From Symbiodinium natans (Eukaryota; Sar; Dinophyceae; Suessiales; Symbiodiniaceae): 64,000 bases of DNA. Of this stretch, positions 21,416 through 31,000 are shown in pieces (position 1 is the first letter of the stretch; every line of letters starts with the position of its first letter). Under the pieces are notes generated by a model. The model had not been told where the DNA came from. It made no database searches and saw only the letters and a list, made by a program, of their open reading frames with translations. A program made the position numbers and the translations under genes. Location of the stretch: positions 211,787-275,786 of the forward strand of contig CAJNDS010002200.1 in NCBI GenBank assembly GCA_905221605.1, in the 5' to 3' direction.

Positions 21416-22750
21416 TTACAGCACCGCATTGTCACGAAGCTGAGAGAGAGATGTGTCCAGGGCACGGATCAGGTCGCTTCGCGACTTAATCGGAAAAGTG
21501 GCTGGCTCGCATTGACCGCACAGTGATGCGGGGGAAAAGGATCCTGTGCACGTGGCCACGAAAGTATCCGAGGCTCTCCTCCCGCATTTGAAGCGAGTAG
21601 CACCCGCAATGGCTTTGACATGTACTTTGCCTTTCGGGCGGATGAAGAAGACACCTTCGGGCCGTTGTTGGGGTGGCTGGCACTGATCAGTCTCCGTGGA
21701 ATCGTCACTGGAGGAAGAAGAAGAGGAGGAGGAACACTCCGAGGACGGAGCAGCACTAGCCGGCGCCGCTGGGGCTTCTGCAGGAGCTGCCGTGGGGGAG
21801 TTTGCCGTTGGCGAATCGCCAAGCTCTTCATGGGCACTTACCATCTCGGGAGTTTCGACGTCGGTTGTCGCCGGAGGCCCTTGGTCGGACTCTGCAATGT
21901 CTCCATGTGCACCGAGATCATCGAAGGGCTCGGGCTGTGTTCGGAACATCCCGCTGCGAGTGGCGTCCGGGTCGAAGACCCCCAGGTAAATCTGTTTGAT
22001 CACGTGACTGAATTTTCTCAGGGGTCTAGCTTGCATTCCTCTGGCGTAGACATCACTAGAGGAAATCGTTCCAACATGTCTCCCCATGAAATCTAGAGTC
22101 GACTTGTCTGCACCAGCCTTAGCCAGCCACGAGAGTGGTGTTTCTTTGCAGCTGTGCGAGGTCAACTTAGAGGCATCAGGAAAATCCGAGAGTAGAAATC
22201 TCAGGATGTCTGTCGCCTCATCCGTCTCGATGGGACGGTTGGAGAAGGACAGGGGCTTTTGCTCAGCCACAGCCGGGAGCACCGGGCCATTGCGGCATTC
22301 ACCTATGCTCGCGTCTCGTAGGTTGAGAAAGCTTTCAGCCCAGCATTCTCCCGTGATGCCGAAAGCTGGAGCGACAACGGGTAGGAGCCTGACTTGGTCC
22401 TTCTTGGCCGTTTTGTGATGGGCCGTCAGGACTTCAATGAAGCCAAGTTGCCTGTCATCCGAGATATCGAGAATTATCTCTTGGATGTGACGGAGATCAC
22501 TCCATCTGCATCGACCATACACAGCGATGAGGAATGTTCCTGCACACAACCTGTCGTATACATGTCGTCTTTTGTCCTTGAGGACAAGATGAAGTGCACG
22601 GACCATCTTGACTGTTAGAGCTGGGGCCCTTTTCACAGGACGTTTGCCAGCAAGGGCCAGCACTGCTTTGCCTGAGATTCGTGCACTCGTAGCAATTTCG
22701 GGGGACCCATCCGGGGTGATGGTGAAACGCATGAAGTTCACAACTCGCAT
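21416..22750 (-). CDS. Tyrosine recombinase of the retrotransposon
   Basis: 444 residues starting at ATG 22750, 49 bp inside repeat a1. The catalytic domain spans about residues 55-250: the first Arg in GRCRWSDLRH (Arg80 or Arg82), Lys113 in HHKTAKKDQ, His199 and Lys202 in TSHSCKETPLSW, His225 in FMGRHVG and the candidate nucleophile Tyr235 in SSDVYARG. Lys202 occupies the place of the usual second Arg of HxxR. Then follow a Pro/Ala/Ser-rich spacer and a C-terminal cysteine cluster (Cys389, Cys401, Cys411, Cys414) that may bind zinc. It would integrate circular cDNA by site-specific recombination, in agreement with the absence of a target duplication. Being the first gene of the element is unusual for this order. 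Confidence 0.85.
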   Translation of the reverse strand: MRVVNFMRFTITPDGSPEIATSARISGKAVLALAGKRPVKRAPALTVKMVRALHLVLKDKRRHVYDRLCAGTFLIAVYGRCRWSDLRHIQEIILDISDDRQLGFIEVLTAHHKTAKKDQVRLLPVVAPAFGITGECWAESFLNLRDASIGECRNGPVLPAVAEQKPLSFSNRPIETDEATDILRFLLSDFPDASKLTSHSCKETPLSWLAKAGADKSTLDFMGRHVGTISSSDVYARGMQARPLRKFSHVIKQIYLGVFDPDATRSGMFRTQPEPFDDLGAHGDIAESDQGPPATTDVETPEMVSAHEELGDSPTANSPTAAPAEAPAAPASAAPSSECSSSSSSSSSDDSTETDQCQPPQQRPEGVFFIRPKGKVHVKAIAGATRFKCGRRASDTFVATCTGSFSPASLCGQCEPATFPIKSRSDLIRALDTSLSQLRDNAVL

Positions 22751-22798
22751 GAATGTCGATGCTGCAGAAGGCCTGCATAGGTTTGCGAGCTCGGAAAC

Positions 22799-23023
22799 AT
22801 TCTTTCTTCAGAGCTGCAGCTCAAGCCGAATGTTGCTTGAAGTCAAAGATCTGGAAGCTGACATGAAAAGACAATCAATATCTTCAAGAAAATGAGAACA
22901 CATGCACTGTGCCAAATGCAACATGCTGCAAAGAGCCAAAGCACAAGAGATGCCTAAATGACATGAAAGGTCATTTTCCATTTTCAAGATAAAACGCTTG
23001 CTCGTGCCTCGCTGGCACGCTTA
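22799..23023 (-). repeat. Split direct repeat a1 (outer end)
   Basis: 225 bp, indistinguishable by eye from 16468-16692. Its outer edge GGCACGCTTA joins AAACCCTAAAACCC of the host repeat. It forms the 5' end of the element on the minus strand and would contain its promoter. Confidence 0.9.
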
Positions 23024-23995
23024 AAACCCTAAAACCCTAAAACCCTAAAACCCTAAAACCCTAAAGCCCCAAAGCCCTAAAACCCTAAAACCCTAAAACC
23101 CTAAATACCCTAAAACCCTGAACCCTAAAACCCTAAAACCCTAAAACCCTAAACCCTAAACCCTAAACCCTAAACCCTAAACCCCCAAACCCACGGGGTT
23201 CGTGCGGTCCAAGGGTTCTGGGGTTTCAAGGTCCAAGGCTTTAGGGCATAAGGGCTAAGGGCTTGGGGCTGAAGGTTTAGGGTTTAGGGCTTAGGGCTTA
23301 GGGTTTAAAAGGGCTGAAAGGCTCTAAGGGGTCGTGGCTGGCAGGGCTCAAGGCTTGCAGGGCCTCAAGGTCTCTTTAGGGTTTAGGGTTTAGGGTTTGG
23401 GGTTGGGTTTTGGGGTTTGGGGTTTAGGGTTTAGGGTTTAGGGCGAGCTCAATATCCCAAAGGATGGACACGCTTGCAACTTTTGAGGTCTACTAGTTGA
23501 AGTGGCTGTTGCTTTTGTGTGCATGTTGCTGGTCCCCCCCTCCGAAAGAAGGACACCCAAATCTACAGCCACCCAGGTTTGTAAATGGGTTCTAGAAACA
23601 CTCCACAGTATCAGCTCTACCTATGTCTATAAACTACTGCGATAAATAAATCATGAATAAATTTATGCATATTTTCTATATATATATATATATATATTAT
23701 TTACTTATTGAAATGATGTTTTTGAATGCCTTGCTGCAGACATACTTACATGGTCCCTTAGAGAATCAGAAAGGCCGGGCGGTCTCCATTTTGCTCGGCA
23801 TCTCCTGCAGGGCGGGGCGCAGGCGAAGGCGCACGTCGGGGGGCCACCTGCGCGCGGATTTCAGGGTTTAGGGGTTTTAGGGTTTAGGGGTTTAGGGTTT
23901 AGGGTTTAGGGTTTAGTTTAGGGTTTAAGGTATAGGGGTTTAGGGGCTTGGGGGTTTAGGGGTTTTTGGGGGTTGGGGGTTTGGGGGGTTTAGGG
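23024..23995. other. Spacer between the two retroelements
   Basis: CCCTAAAA and CCCTAAA units to about 23190, degenerate TTTAGGG to 23445, then a non-repetitive AT-rich part (23450-23860) with a (TA)n tract at 23679-23697. TTTAGGG and GGGGTTT units follow up to the copia LTR. A 72-codon plus frame at 23653 begins in the AT-rich tract and is not convincing as a gene. Confidence 0.6.
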
Positions 23996-24213
23996 TACGG
24001 GGGGCAACCGAAGGAGGACAGGGAACAAAACAGTCAACCCCAACAGAAGCCCTTGATCCCCTGGACCAACCAACAACAAACCAACCCAAAACACCAAGCA
24101 CCCTTTGTTCTCGAGGCGCATGGCCCGATCTTGAGCCAAAAATTGTACCGGGTACATTGACCCTTAATCCTTCTACACCAACTCTTTTCTTCAATACAAA
24201 TTGCAGCTCCGCA
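23996..24213 (-). repeat. 3' LTR of the copia element
   Basis: 218 bp, no difference seen from the 5' LTR. On the element strand it starts TGCGGAGCTG and ends CCCCCCGTA, so the termini are TG...TA instead of the usual TG...CA. Confidence 0.93.
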
Positions 24214-24223
24214 CTCCCCCTGT
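24214..24223 (-). promoter_or_regulatory. Polypurine tract
   Basis: On the element strand ACAGGGGGAG directly precedes the 3' LTR, the expected place of the plus-strand DNA primer. Confidence 0.75.
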
Positions 24224-24402
24224 CCTAGGATTTCCTAGGACACAACTGGAGGTGCAGACTTTTGGGCCAAAAGCTGTCATTAGGACAGCAGCCAGCTGCT
24301 TGGAATGCATGTTATGGTGTAACGTCTTTCCAGGACGAACCTTCAGCTCATTGGCCGAATCTCTTACCATTGAGGATTTCTTCACCTCACATTTGAAAAA
24401 GT

Positions 24403-25011
24403 CTACGTTCCAGCGGCCCGTTCCTCACCAAGGAACTCAGCATTCACCAGCCAGCCATCCTTGAGGCAATGCTTACAAAGCGTCTTAGCCCTGGGCTGTG
24501 AATATCGCAGAACATCACAGTCACTGCTTGCGTGCATACAGTTCCCACCCACCGTTGTATACAAAGTGGCACTCGCGGGAATAACCACCACTTTCTTGAC
24601 CCACAGCCATTTATACAGCCGCCGAAAGAGGCACCAGGCCAATTCCCAGAGTATAATCGCTGCCACCAAATATGCAACAAGGTCTGCATTGCTGCTAACC
24701 ATTTCAATACCTTGAGCCAGAACCATCACCGCAGATGTGTTGGCGGCCCTGCACACCCCTTCTTCTGAGCAAAAGAATCCAGCAATTGACGCTTCTTCTC
24801 CACCAGCTGCCATCCCTTGCAGAGATGCAGCCACCATCATGACCGCCATTACAAGAGAGGCCCTTTTCAAGTCAGTTCCTTGCACCAACATTTGGAGACC
24901 CCAAAGCGCCTTTTGCTTCGCATAAACCTGTCCACTCATCAATTTTGTCAACAGGTCAGCAATTATATACTCACCACGAAGATGTGCTATCACCCACCAG
25001 AGACCTGACAC
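24403..25011 (-). CDS. C-terminal part of the copia polyprotein: RNase H end, membrane segment, Cys-rich tail
   Basis: This frame continues the polyprotein after a one-base frame change near 25000. It opens with the conserved end of copia RNase H (LRGEYIIADLLTKLMSGQ). Beyond it lies an extension of about 150 residues absent from canonical copia: a hydrophobic segment (DLVAYLVAAIILWELAWCLF) that would span a membrane, then a basic stretch and a cysteine-rich end (NCMHASSDCDVLRYSQ and LCKHCLKDGW). The pattern C...H..SDC...L......LC..C suggests metal binding. Function unknown. The stop lies about 190 bp before the 3' LTR. Confidence 0.7.
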   Translation of the reverse strand: MSGLWWVIAHLRGEYIIADLLTKLMSGQVYAKQKALWGLQMLVQGTDLKRASLVMAVMMVAASLQGMAAGGEEASIAGFFCSEEGVCRAANTSAVMVLAQGIEMVSSNADLVAYLVAAIILWELAWCLFRRLYKWLWVKKVVVIPASATLYTTVGGNCMHASSDCDVLRYSQPRAKTLCKHCLKDGWLVNAEFLGEERAAGT

Positions 25012-28000
25012 CGGCTGCTCGAATTCTCAGGCGCCTTGTCCTCCAGCTTCCAGCAGGATATTGAATGATTGAGCAGGTCGAAACCGAATCTGTATACAGC
25101 ACTTTTTGCAGCGATTCTTCACCTGTTCCAACCAAAGCGGCAATTATAGGGGTACACGACTGAATCATCGTTGCTCCCTCTATAGACGCATGCAACTCAG
25201 CTTCAGCAGTACTCAAAGCCACCGTTGATTGTCTCTGCGTTGCCCACATCACTGGACAATCACCCCAAACCACCACCGCTCCTGAGTGGCTCTTTTCGTT
25301 TTCACCTGCTGCAAAGCTAGCATCTGCGTAGGACTCTACCACCTTGACGCCTCGCCCATAACGCAACACCTCATTCCTTTCTTTTTCGCATGTTGCGATT
25401 GCTCCGAACGTCAAGCCTAACGTTGGAGTTGCAGCAAGGTATCGAAATACCTCCTCAGCCTTTTTAACCACAAATCGCGGCCTTCGGGATGTCCACAAAG
25501 ACAACTGGCTTGTGCAGAAAGCCAAATCAGGTCGAGTTTTGATTGCCACCCAGAGGAACTCCCCTACGGCACCTTGAGCCGCTCGCAAGGAAGGAATATC
25601 CACCTCCTCTTCTTCACCTGGCGTTTCTTTCACCATTGGCAGGTTACTCCCTTTTCCAGTTTCATCAATCTGATACCCTCTTCGGTTCAGCAGATCTCTC
25701 ACGAAGTCCTCCTGGTTGAGAAAAAAGCTGCCGTTTCGATACCAGATTTGGACACCCAAAAACTTCAGGAATCCATCACCACAGCCTGGACCACAGAACT
25801 CGGGTTCAGAAGTTTTCCACTCCTTCCTGATCTGTTCCAAGGCTTCCCGGAGCACTGTCATAGTCCCAGCCATCAAAAAATCATCCACGTAAAGACCCAT
25901 TGTCCCTACCAACTTGCTCGTACCTTCTGGCTTCTCTTGTGCCATAATAAGGAACAGACTTGGGTCTGCATTGGACCTCTGAAAGCTCATTGCTTGTCCA
26001 TCCTTTGACACCCAAGACATACCTTGAAGACGCTGATCTCGCCACTCCACCCATGCTGCAGGACTTTCGGCCAAACCGTACAAGGCCTTCCTCACAATCC
26101 ACCGCTCCTCCTTTGTGCAAAGACCCAATTTCACCGCCGCCCTTGGGGGCTGCACCACCACCAGACGCCCTTCTCTCTGCGCCCTATTCATCGGCGCCGT
26201 CAGAAAAGCTTTGGAAATGTCCAAACCAGCGATGATCCACACCATATATGCTGCGTGTCTCACTTGACACCTGAATGTCGTTGAATCTAAACCAGGAGCG
26301 TACAGCGAGTGACGACTAAGGGACCTCGGCCCTTCGTACTCGGTAGCTGCCGTCGACGAAATAAAATTGCCACATGCACAGATACGGGCACGTCGCCTCC
26401 CTGTCCCTTGCTTCCGGGTAAACACCACCAGACTGGGCACGTACTCAATCACCGGTGCATCAGGCTCTTCCGCCAATTTGTCCAGCTTTTCTTGAGTTGT
26501 TGGTTCCACCACCAACTCTTTAACCAAAGACTTCACCTCGTCCGACAATGATTCCCTCCACTTCTCCAGCTCTTGCATGGCTTCTTGTGTAGGGATTGTT
26601 TTTGTTTGCAGGAACTCGACCTCCTCTGCTGCCTCAAGCGCGGTATTTTCTTGTACCACTTGCTGAACTTGAGCTGCTTTGACCAAGAACCTCGAGAGCT
26701 GTTCTTCGGTCCTTTTTGCTTTAACCAGCCATTCTCTAGTCTCTGATCCTTTTTCTCCATTCGACTCATTGGCCGATCCATGGAACTCGTCCAAAACGCA
26801 ACATTCCTGTTCAGCAATTAGGCGTCGAATACTCAAATGCTCTTCTAGAGCCCATTGGTGTGCTTCGAACACAGCATAGTCAACTTCCTCTGCAATGTCG
26901 TCCAGCGAGGTCTCTTTCATCATTTTTAACCATTTCCTTTTTCCACCTTCTTCAGCTTGTGGTTCCGGAAGAGGAAACTTACATTGGAGAAGATAGCACC
27001 TATCCTTGTAGCTCAAACGCTCCATAAAAACAGGTGTGTACCCTGTCAAGGATACCCTGTTCCCCTTCCAAGGCATAGGACCATGCAATTTTCTCGGAAA
27101 GAACGACGTGAAGTTCCAGTGGATATCAACCAATTTGCCAGGCAAGACTTTCTTCCCATAGGATTGTTCCACCACTTCAGCTCCTTCCTCTAAAGCCTTT
27201 TCATCCTCAACCCACAGCTGACCATCCTTATAGTCACCAAAGCCACACACATAATTGCAGCAATGCTTTTCATTGTGACTATCCCTATGCAATGATACCG
27301 GAGCGTTGCATGAGATCTGAAGAGCAGAAAATTTGGCTTCAGGATTGTGGTGTCTCACAAATGATGCCAGATAACGACATAGCCATGGCCTTCGATGAGT
27401 CTCTTTTGTAATACCACACACTCCGCCATGAGTATAGTGGCCCAACACCAGAGCTCGCGTACTTATGCACCAATTGTTGATACCACCTCTTCGATTCACC
27501 CTCTTTGGGTATACAATCCCTTCCAAAAGCTCCTCACAGTCCACGTAATCGTACATAGACCTTTCATACATTGACTTGGCTTTTTGTTCTTCTTTTTCCA
27601 ACTGTGTTCCATCCTCGACAGTCTCACTTTTGCAGACCAAATAAGCATCTTCATGAGGAGAACAGCATGTCGGCCAATACTCATCACCAGGAACATTGTC
27701 CTCAACATCTGCATTTTCTTCCAGCTCCCCCAGACCCTGCATGTCATCCTCGAAAATTTCTAAGGGCGGACTCTCCCCCCGCTTGCGAAGCAAGCGCAAG
27801 GAGCCCACATGACCACGCAGTGAAGAGGCCGGGCTTTTTGCCATCAACCGATGGCGAACTGGAGGATCGCGAGGCGGAGGCAAAGGAGGACCTTCCTCAT
27901 CAGCGAACCGAAGCGCCGGTTTTTTCCCCTTGAGACGATGCTCTGGAGGAGAAGGCTCCTGTTCTTCTACCACCCCTTCCAGTTCCAATTCTGGCGGTTC

Positions 28001-31000
28001 CTTTATATTGGAAAAAATCGTAGTGCAGGGAAATAAGACCAGTTCATCCGGATCTTTTGCAGTCCCTTGAGCTTCCACCCAGTAACCACCCGGTAGGTCA
28101 TCACATGGACCCAAAAGAAGCGCGGGCTGCGTACGATCGACCCATTGCCGACCTTTCTTTGTTCCATCCGGACCCAGCAACTCCCACGGACGACGTTTGA
28201 CTTGAATCTGAGCACCAAAGGGAAGCAATGCTTTCGGGTTTAACCCCAACTCCCTTTCAGCTTTATGCCACCGTAACATTGACCAATGGCGAGCAGCCAG
28301 TGCCCAGTACGCCGGCCCGAGTCGCGCCTCCTTTAAGAGCGACCTCACACCACGTTTGAATAAACCCACACATGCTTCAGCGCGCCCGTTTGTTTGCGGG
28401 ACTCCAGGATCACCAGTGGTCCTATATATCAGACGAGTTTCACAAAAGGACCGGAAGCGTGCATTGACAAACTCCCCCGCTCGATCTGAATGGATTCTCA
28501 ACACCGGATACCCATGTCTTTGCAAGCGCACCATCATCCTTTGAACAGCCGATAAAACAGTTGTCTGTTGTTTGTCCACAATCGGCTCCACCATAACGAA
28601 GTTGATCATACGGACAGGTTGGGTCAAGTGGTCCTTCAGTTCCTTCCAGGATTTTTCAGAAGCTTGGATTTTCAACACCTCTGCCTCCAGAACTGGCGCA
28701 GGTTCCACCGGCGCAGAGTCTTCCTCCTCGAAGTTAGCGACTGCATCGCCTAACCATTCTCCGACACCAGCACCTTCATCTGCCACCTGATCTTCCACCT
28801 CATCCGCATCTTCCTCCTTTTCTGGAGGGCGACCCACATTGGGATCCAACATTGGAAACTGATACACACCAATAACAGCGTGTCGTGGCTTCTGCTGGTG
28901 AGCATCCTTTGAACACTTGTATGGACCCGCCAAGTCCAATGATAAAGTGTAAGCATCCCCATGCTTCCGCCTCAAATGGCGACGCTCTTTTCCAGCGGCA
29001 GACACACAAATTTGACAATCACGTCTGAAAGGGATATGCCCCCTTAGGCAATGGTCACGGAAAGCTCGCTCCTCAGCTGTTAACCTCCGTAACGTTCCCT
29101 CTCGTTCTTCCTTTGTTGACACCATAGTTTCCCGTTCAGCATCGCTCTCCTGCAACCATTGTGCCAACCTGTGACGTATTCTTTTTACCAATCCAAACGC
29201 CCATCGCGCCCATATGGAGGATTGTCCAATACGCTCTTCCAGGGTAGAAGCGAATGTTGCTGACCACGGAACAACCACGCGAACCTGTTCCAACGATTCC
29301 CATAGTTCCATATCAGACACCAGGAAAGTCGTAGGCTTCACCAGAGCATGTCCCAATGCTCCTTGATCAAAATGTGCAGCGTACATTCCATAACGCTCGC
29401 AAAACCTTTTTACCTCTGGCCAACTCCAGAAGGTAGGACTTGAGAACCCTTTCTGAGAACCATCCACCAGATCCTCAGCACTCAAGACCGTTTTGCCGTT
29501 CTGAGAGAAATCTTTCCCTATGAGTTCAGGGTCCCCAGGACTTTCCATGCCAAAGAAGACAGAACTTCCATTGATGACTTCAGCAGTTCCACACCTTGAA
29601 TGCACCGCCACGTCATATAGGAAAAGCGTCTTCAGAAGTAAAACACCATCCTTTTGAGCTAATTCTTGATGTGGCCAAGGAAGACTTTTTAATCCCAACC
29701 GTTCAGGCCCACAGCGCCGGCGTAATACAGGTGGACCACCGTCTTCACCTCTCAACCTTGACACTGTCCTGCATGGAGGTCCTCCAACCACAGCAACCAC
29801 CTTTCCTTCAGCCGCCAGATGCAGAAGATACTTCCAGACGCTCGAATTATGCAGGTCCCCGCCTTTCTTCAAATCCAGCTCCAGTACCTCCACATCCCGA
29901 CTGGGAAAATGCCATTTTTGTTTTCCTGAAAATAGGTGTACCACCACCCTTTTTGCTCGTGCCAGCCGTCTCCTTTTATGACGGTTGAAAGGCAACGCCG
30001 CAATATCTCCACGTGGCAACAGCTCCATCAGCATATTTTCTGGTATATCCCCATAATACCACCGAAGAAATCGCCAACATGCCTGGACGAACTCCTCCTC
30101 GTTCGCTGACGCTGTCCGCGCTGCGCTTTGCAACGACGCTTTTACGGCCACCTCATTGTCCGTATTCGGACACCCTTGAACCATGCGTGCCACCTTCAAT
30201 GCTTGCTTTGGTGAACACCAATCCATTTCATCAATGATCTGAAGCGCCACCTCCTTTTCCAAACAAGGGCACCCATTCAGATCTCGAACGCGAAGTTCCC
30301 CCAGAACAGGATGTGAGGCTGTGCACTTGCCACCACGCCACTGAACTCTGAGACCAACCAAAGCGCTCGCTTTGCCAATTGGCACTAGTGGATCTACCAT
30401 TTCAGGAGTTACCAGGGTCCCACCTGGGGTAATACACATCTCCCGAGATCCAACAGCTAAAGACACCAACACCTTTTGCTGCGGAAGCTGTTCACCAGGA
30501 CGAAGTGATCTGAGAGGATGTGATGCTCCCGAGTCCAACATGCCCATTCCCGAACACTCATTGGTGTCAGAAACCCTGGCCACATGTAGAACGCATACTC
30601 CTCGGCCTTCTCCCTGCTTCGGCAACAACGTGGCATCAGACGAACCGACTCCACAGTCCGCCCTTCCATTCCTCCATTGAGAATGGGACCAAGATGCACA
30701 CTGCCTTTCAGCATGCAAAACCATCTTTTCAGCTGTTTTGTAATCCATAACCAAACGGCCATGTTCAAACCACAAGAGCTGGTCCAGCGAAGATTTTGCA
30801 CTCACGTGACACATCCCATTGATCACGGTGAGGTTCGCCCCAAACTCCAAAATCAACCAGAGAGGGACAATCAGAGGCCCATTGTCTTCCCTGATCAATG
30901 TCCCTTTCTCTGTAATCCTCATTGTCACACCACCAAGCGCGCTTGCACCATAACAGTAGTGTCGGGTAAACATTCCCATGGAAAAAGCGTCCGCACAAGA

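Larger units (their letters stand above)
15584..23023 (-). mobile_element. Tyrosine-recombinase retrotransposon with split direct repeats
   Basis: A 7440-bp element read on the minus strand in the order a1 (22799-23023), YR gene, Gag-like gene, RT-RNase H gene, b1 (16690-16915), a2 (16468-16692), a 658-bp spacer, b2 (15584-15809). a1 matches a2, and b1 matches b2 with about two differences. This is the split-direct-repeat layout of PAT/Ngaro/VIPER-type elements, a family within the DIRS order. Joining the two outer ends would recreate the internal a2/b1 junction, as expected for a circular intermediate. There is no target-site duplication: left flank, TTA, right flank together give continuous telomere-like repeat. 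Gag is frame-broken near 20040 and the 5' part of the RT gene has more than one frame, so this copy may be defective. Confidence 0.85.

Noticed and set aside
23940-24194. Open frames within the copia LTRs (also 33495-33701)
   Set aside because: Same peptide in both LTRs because the repeats are identical. No evidence of a protein.
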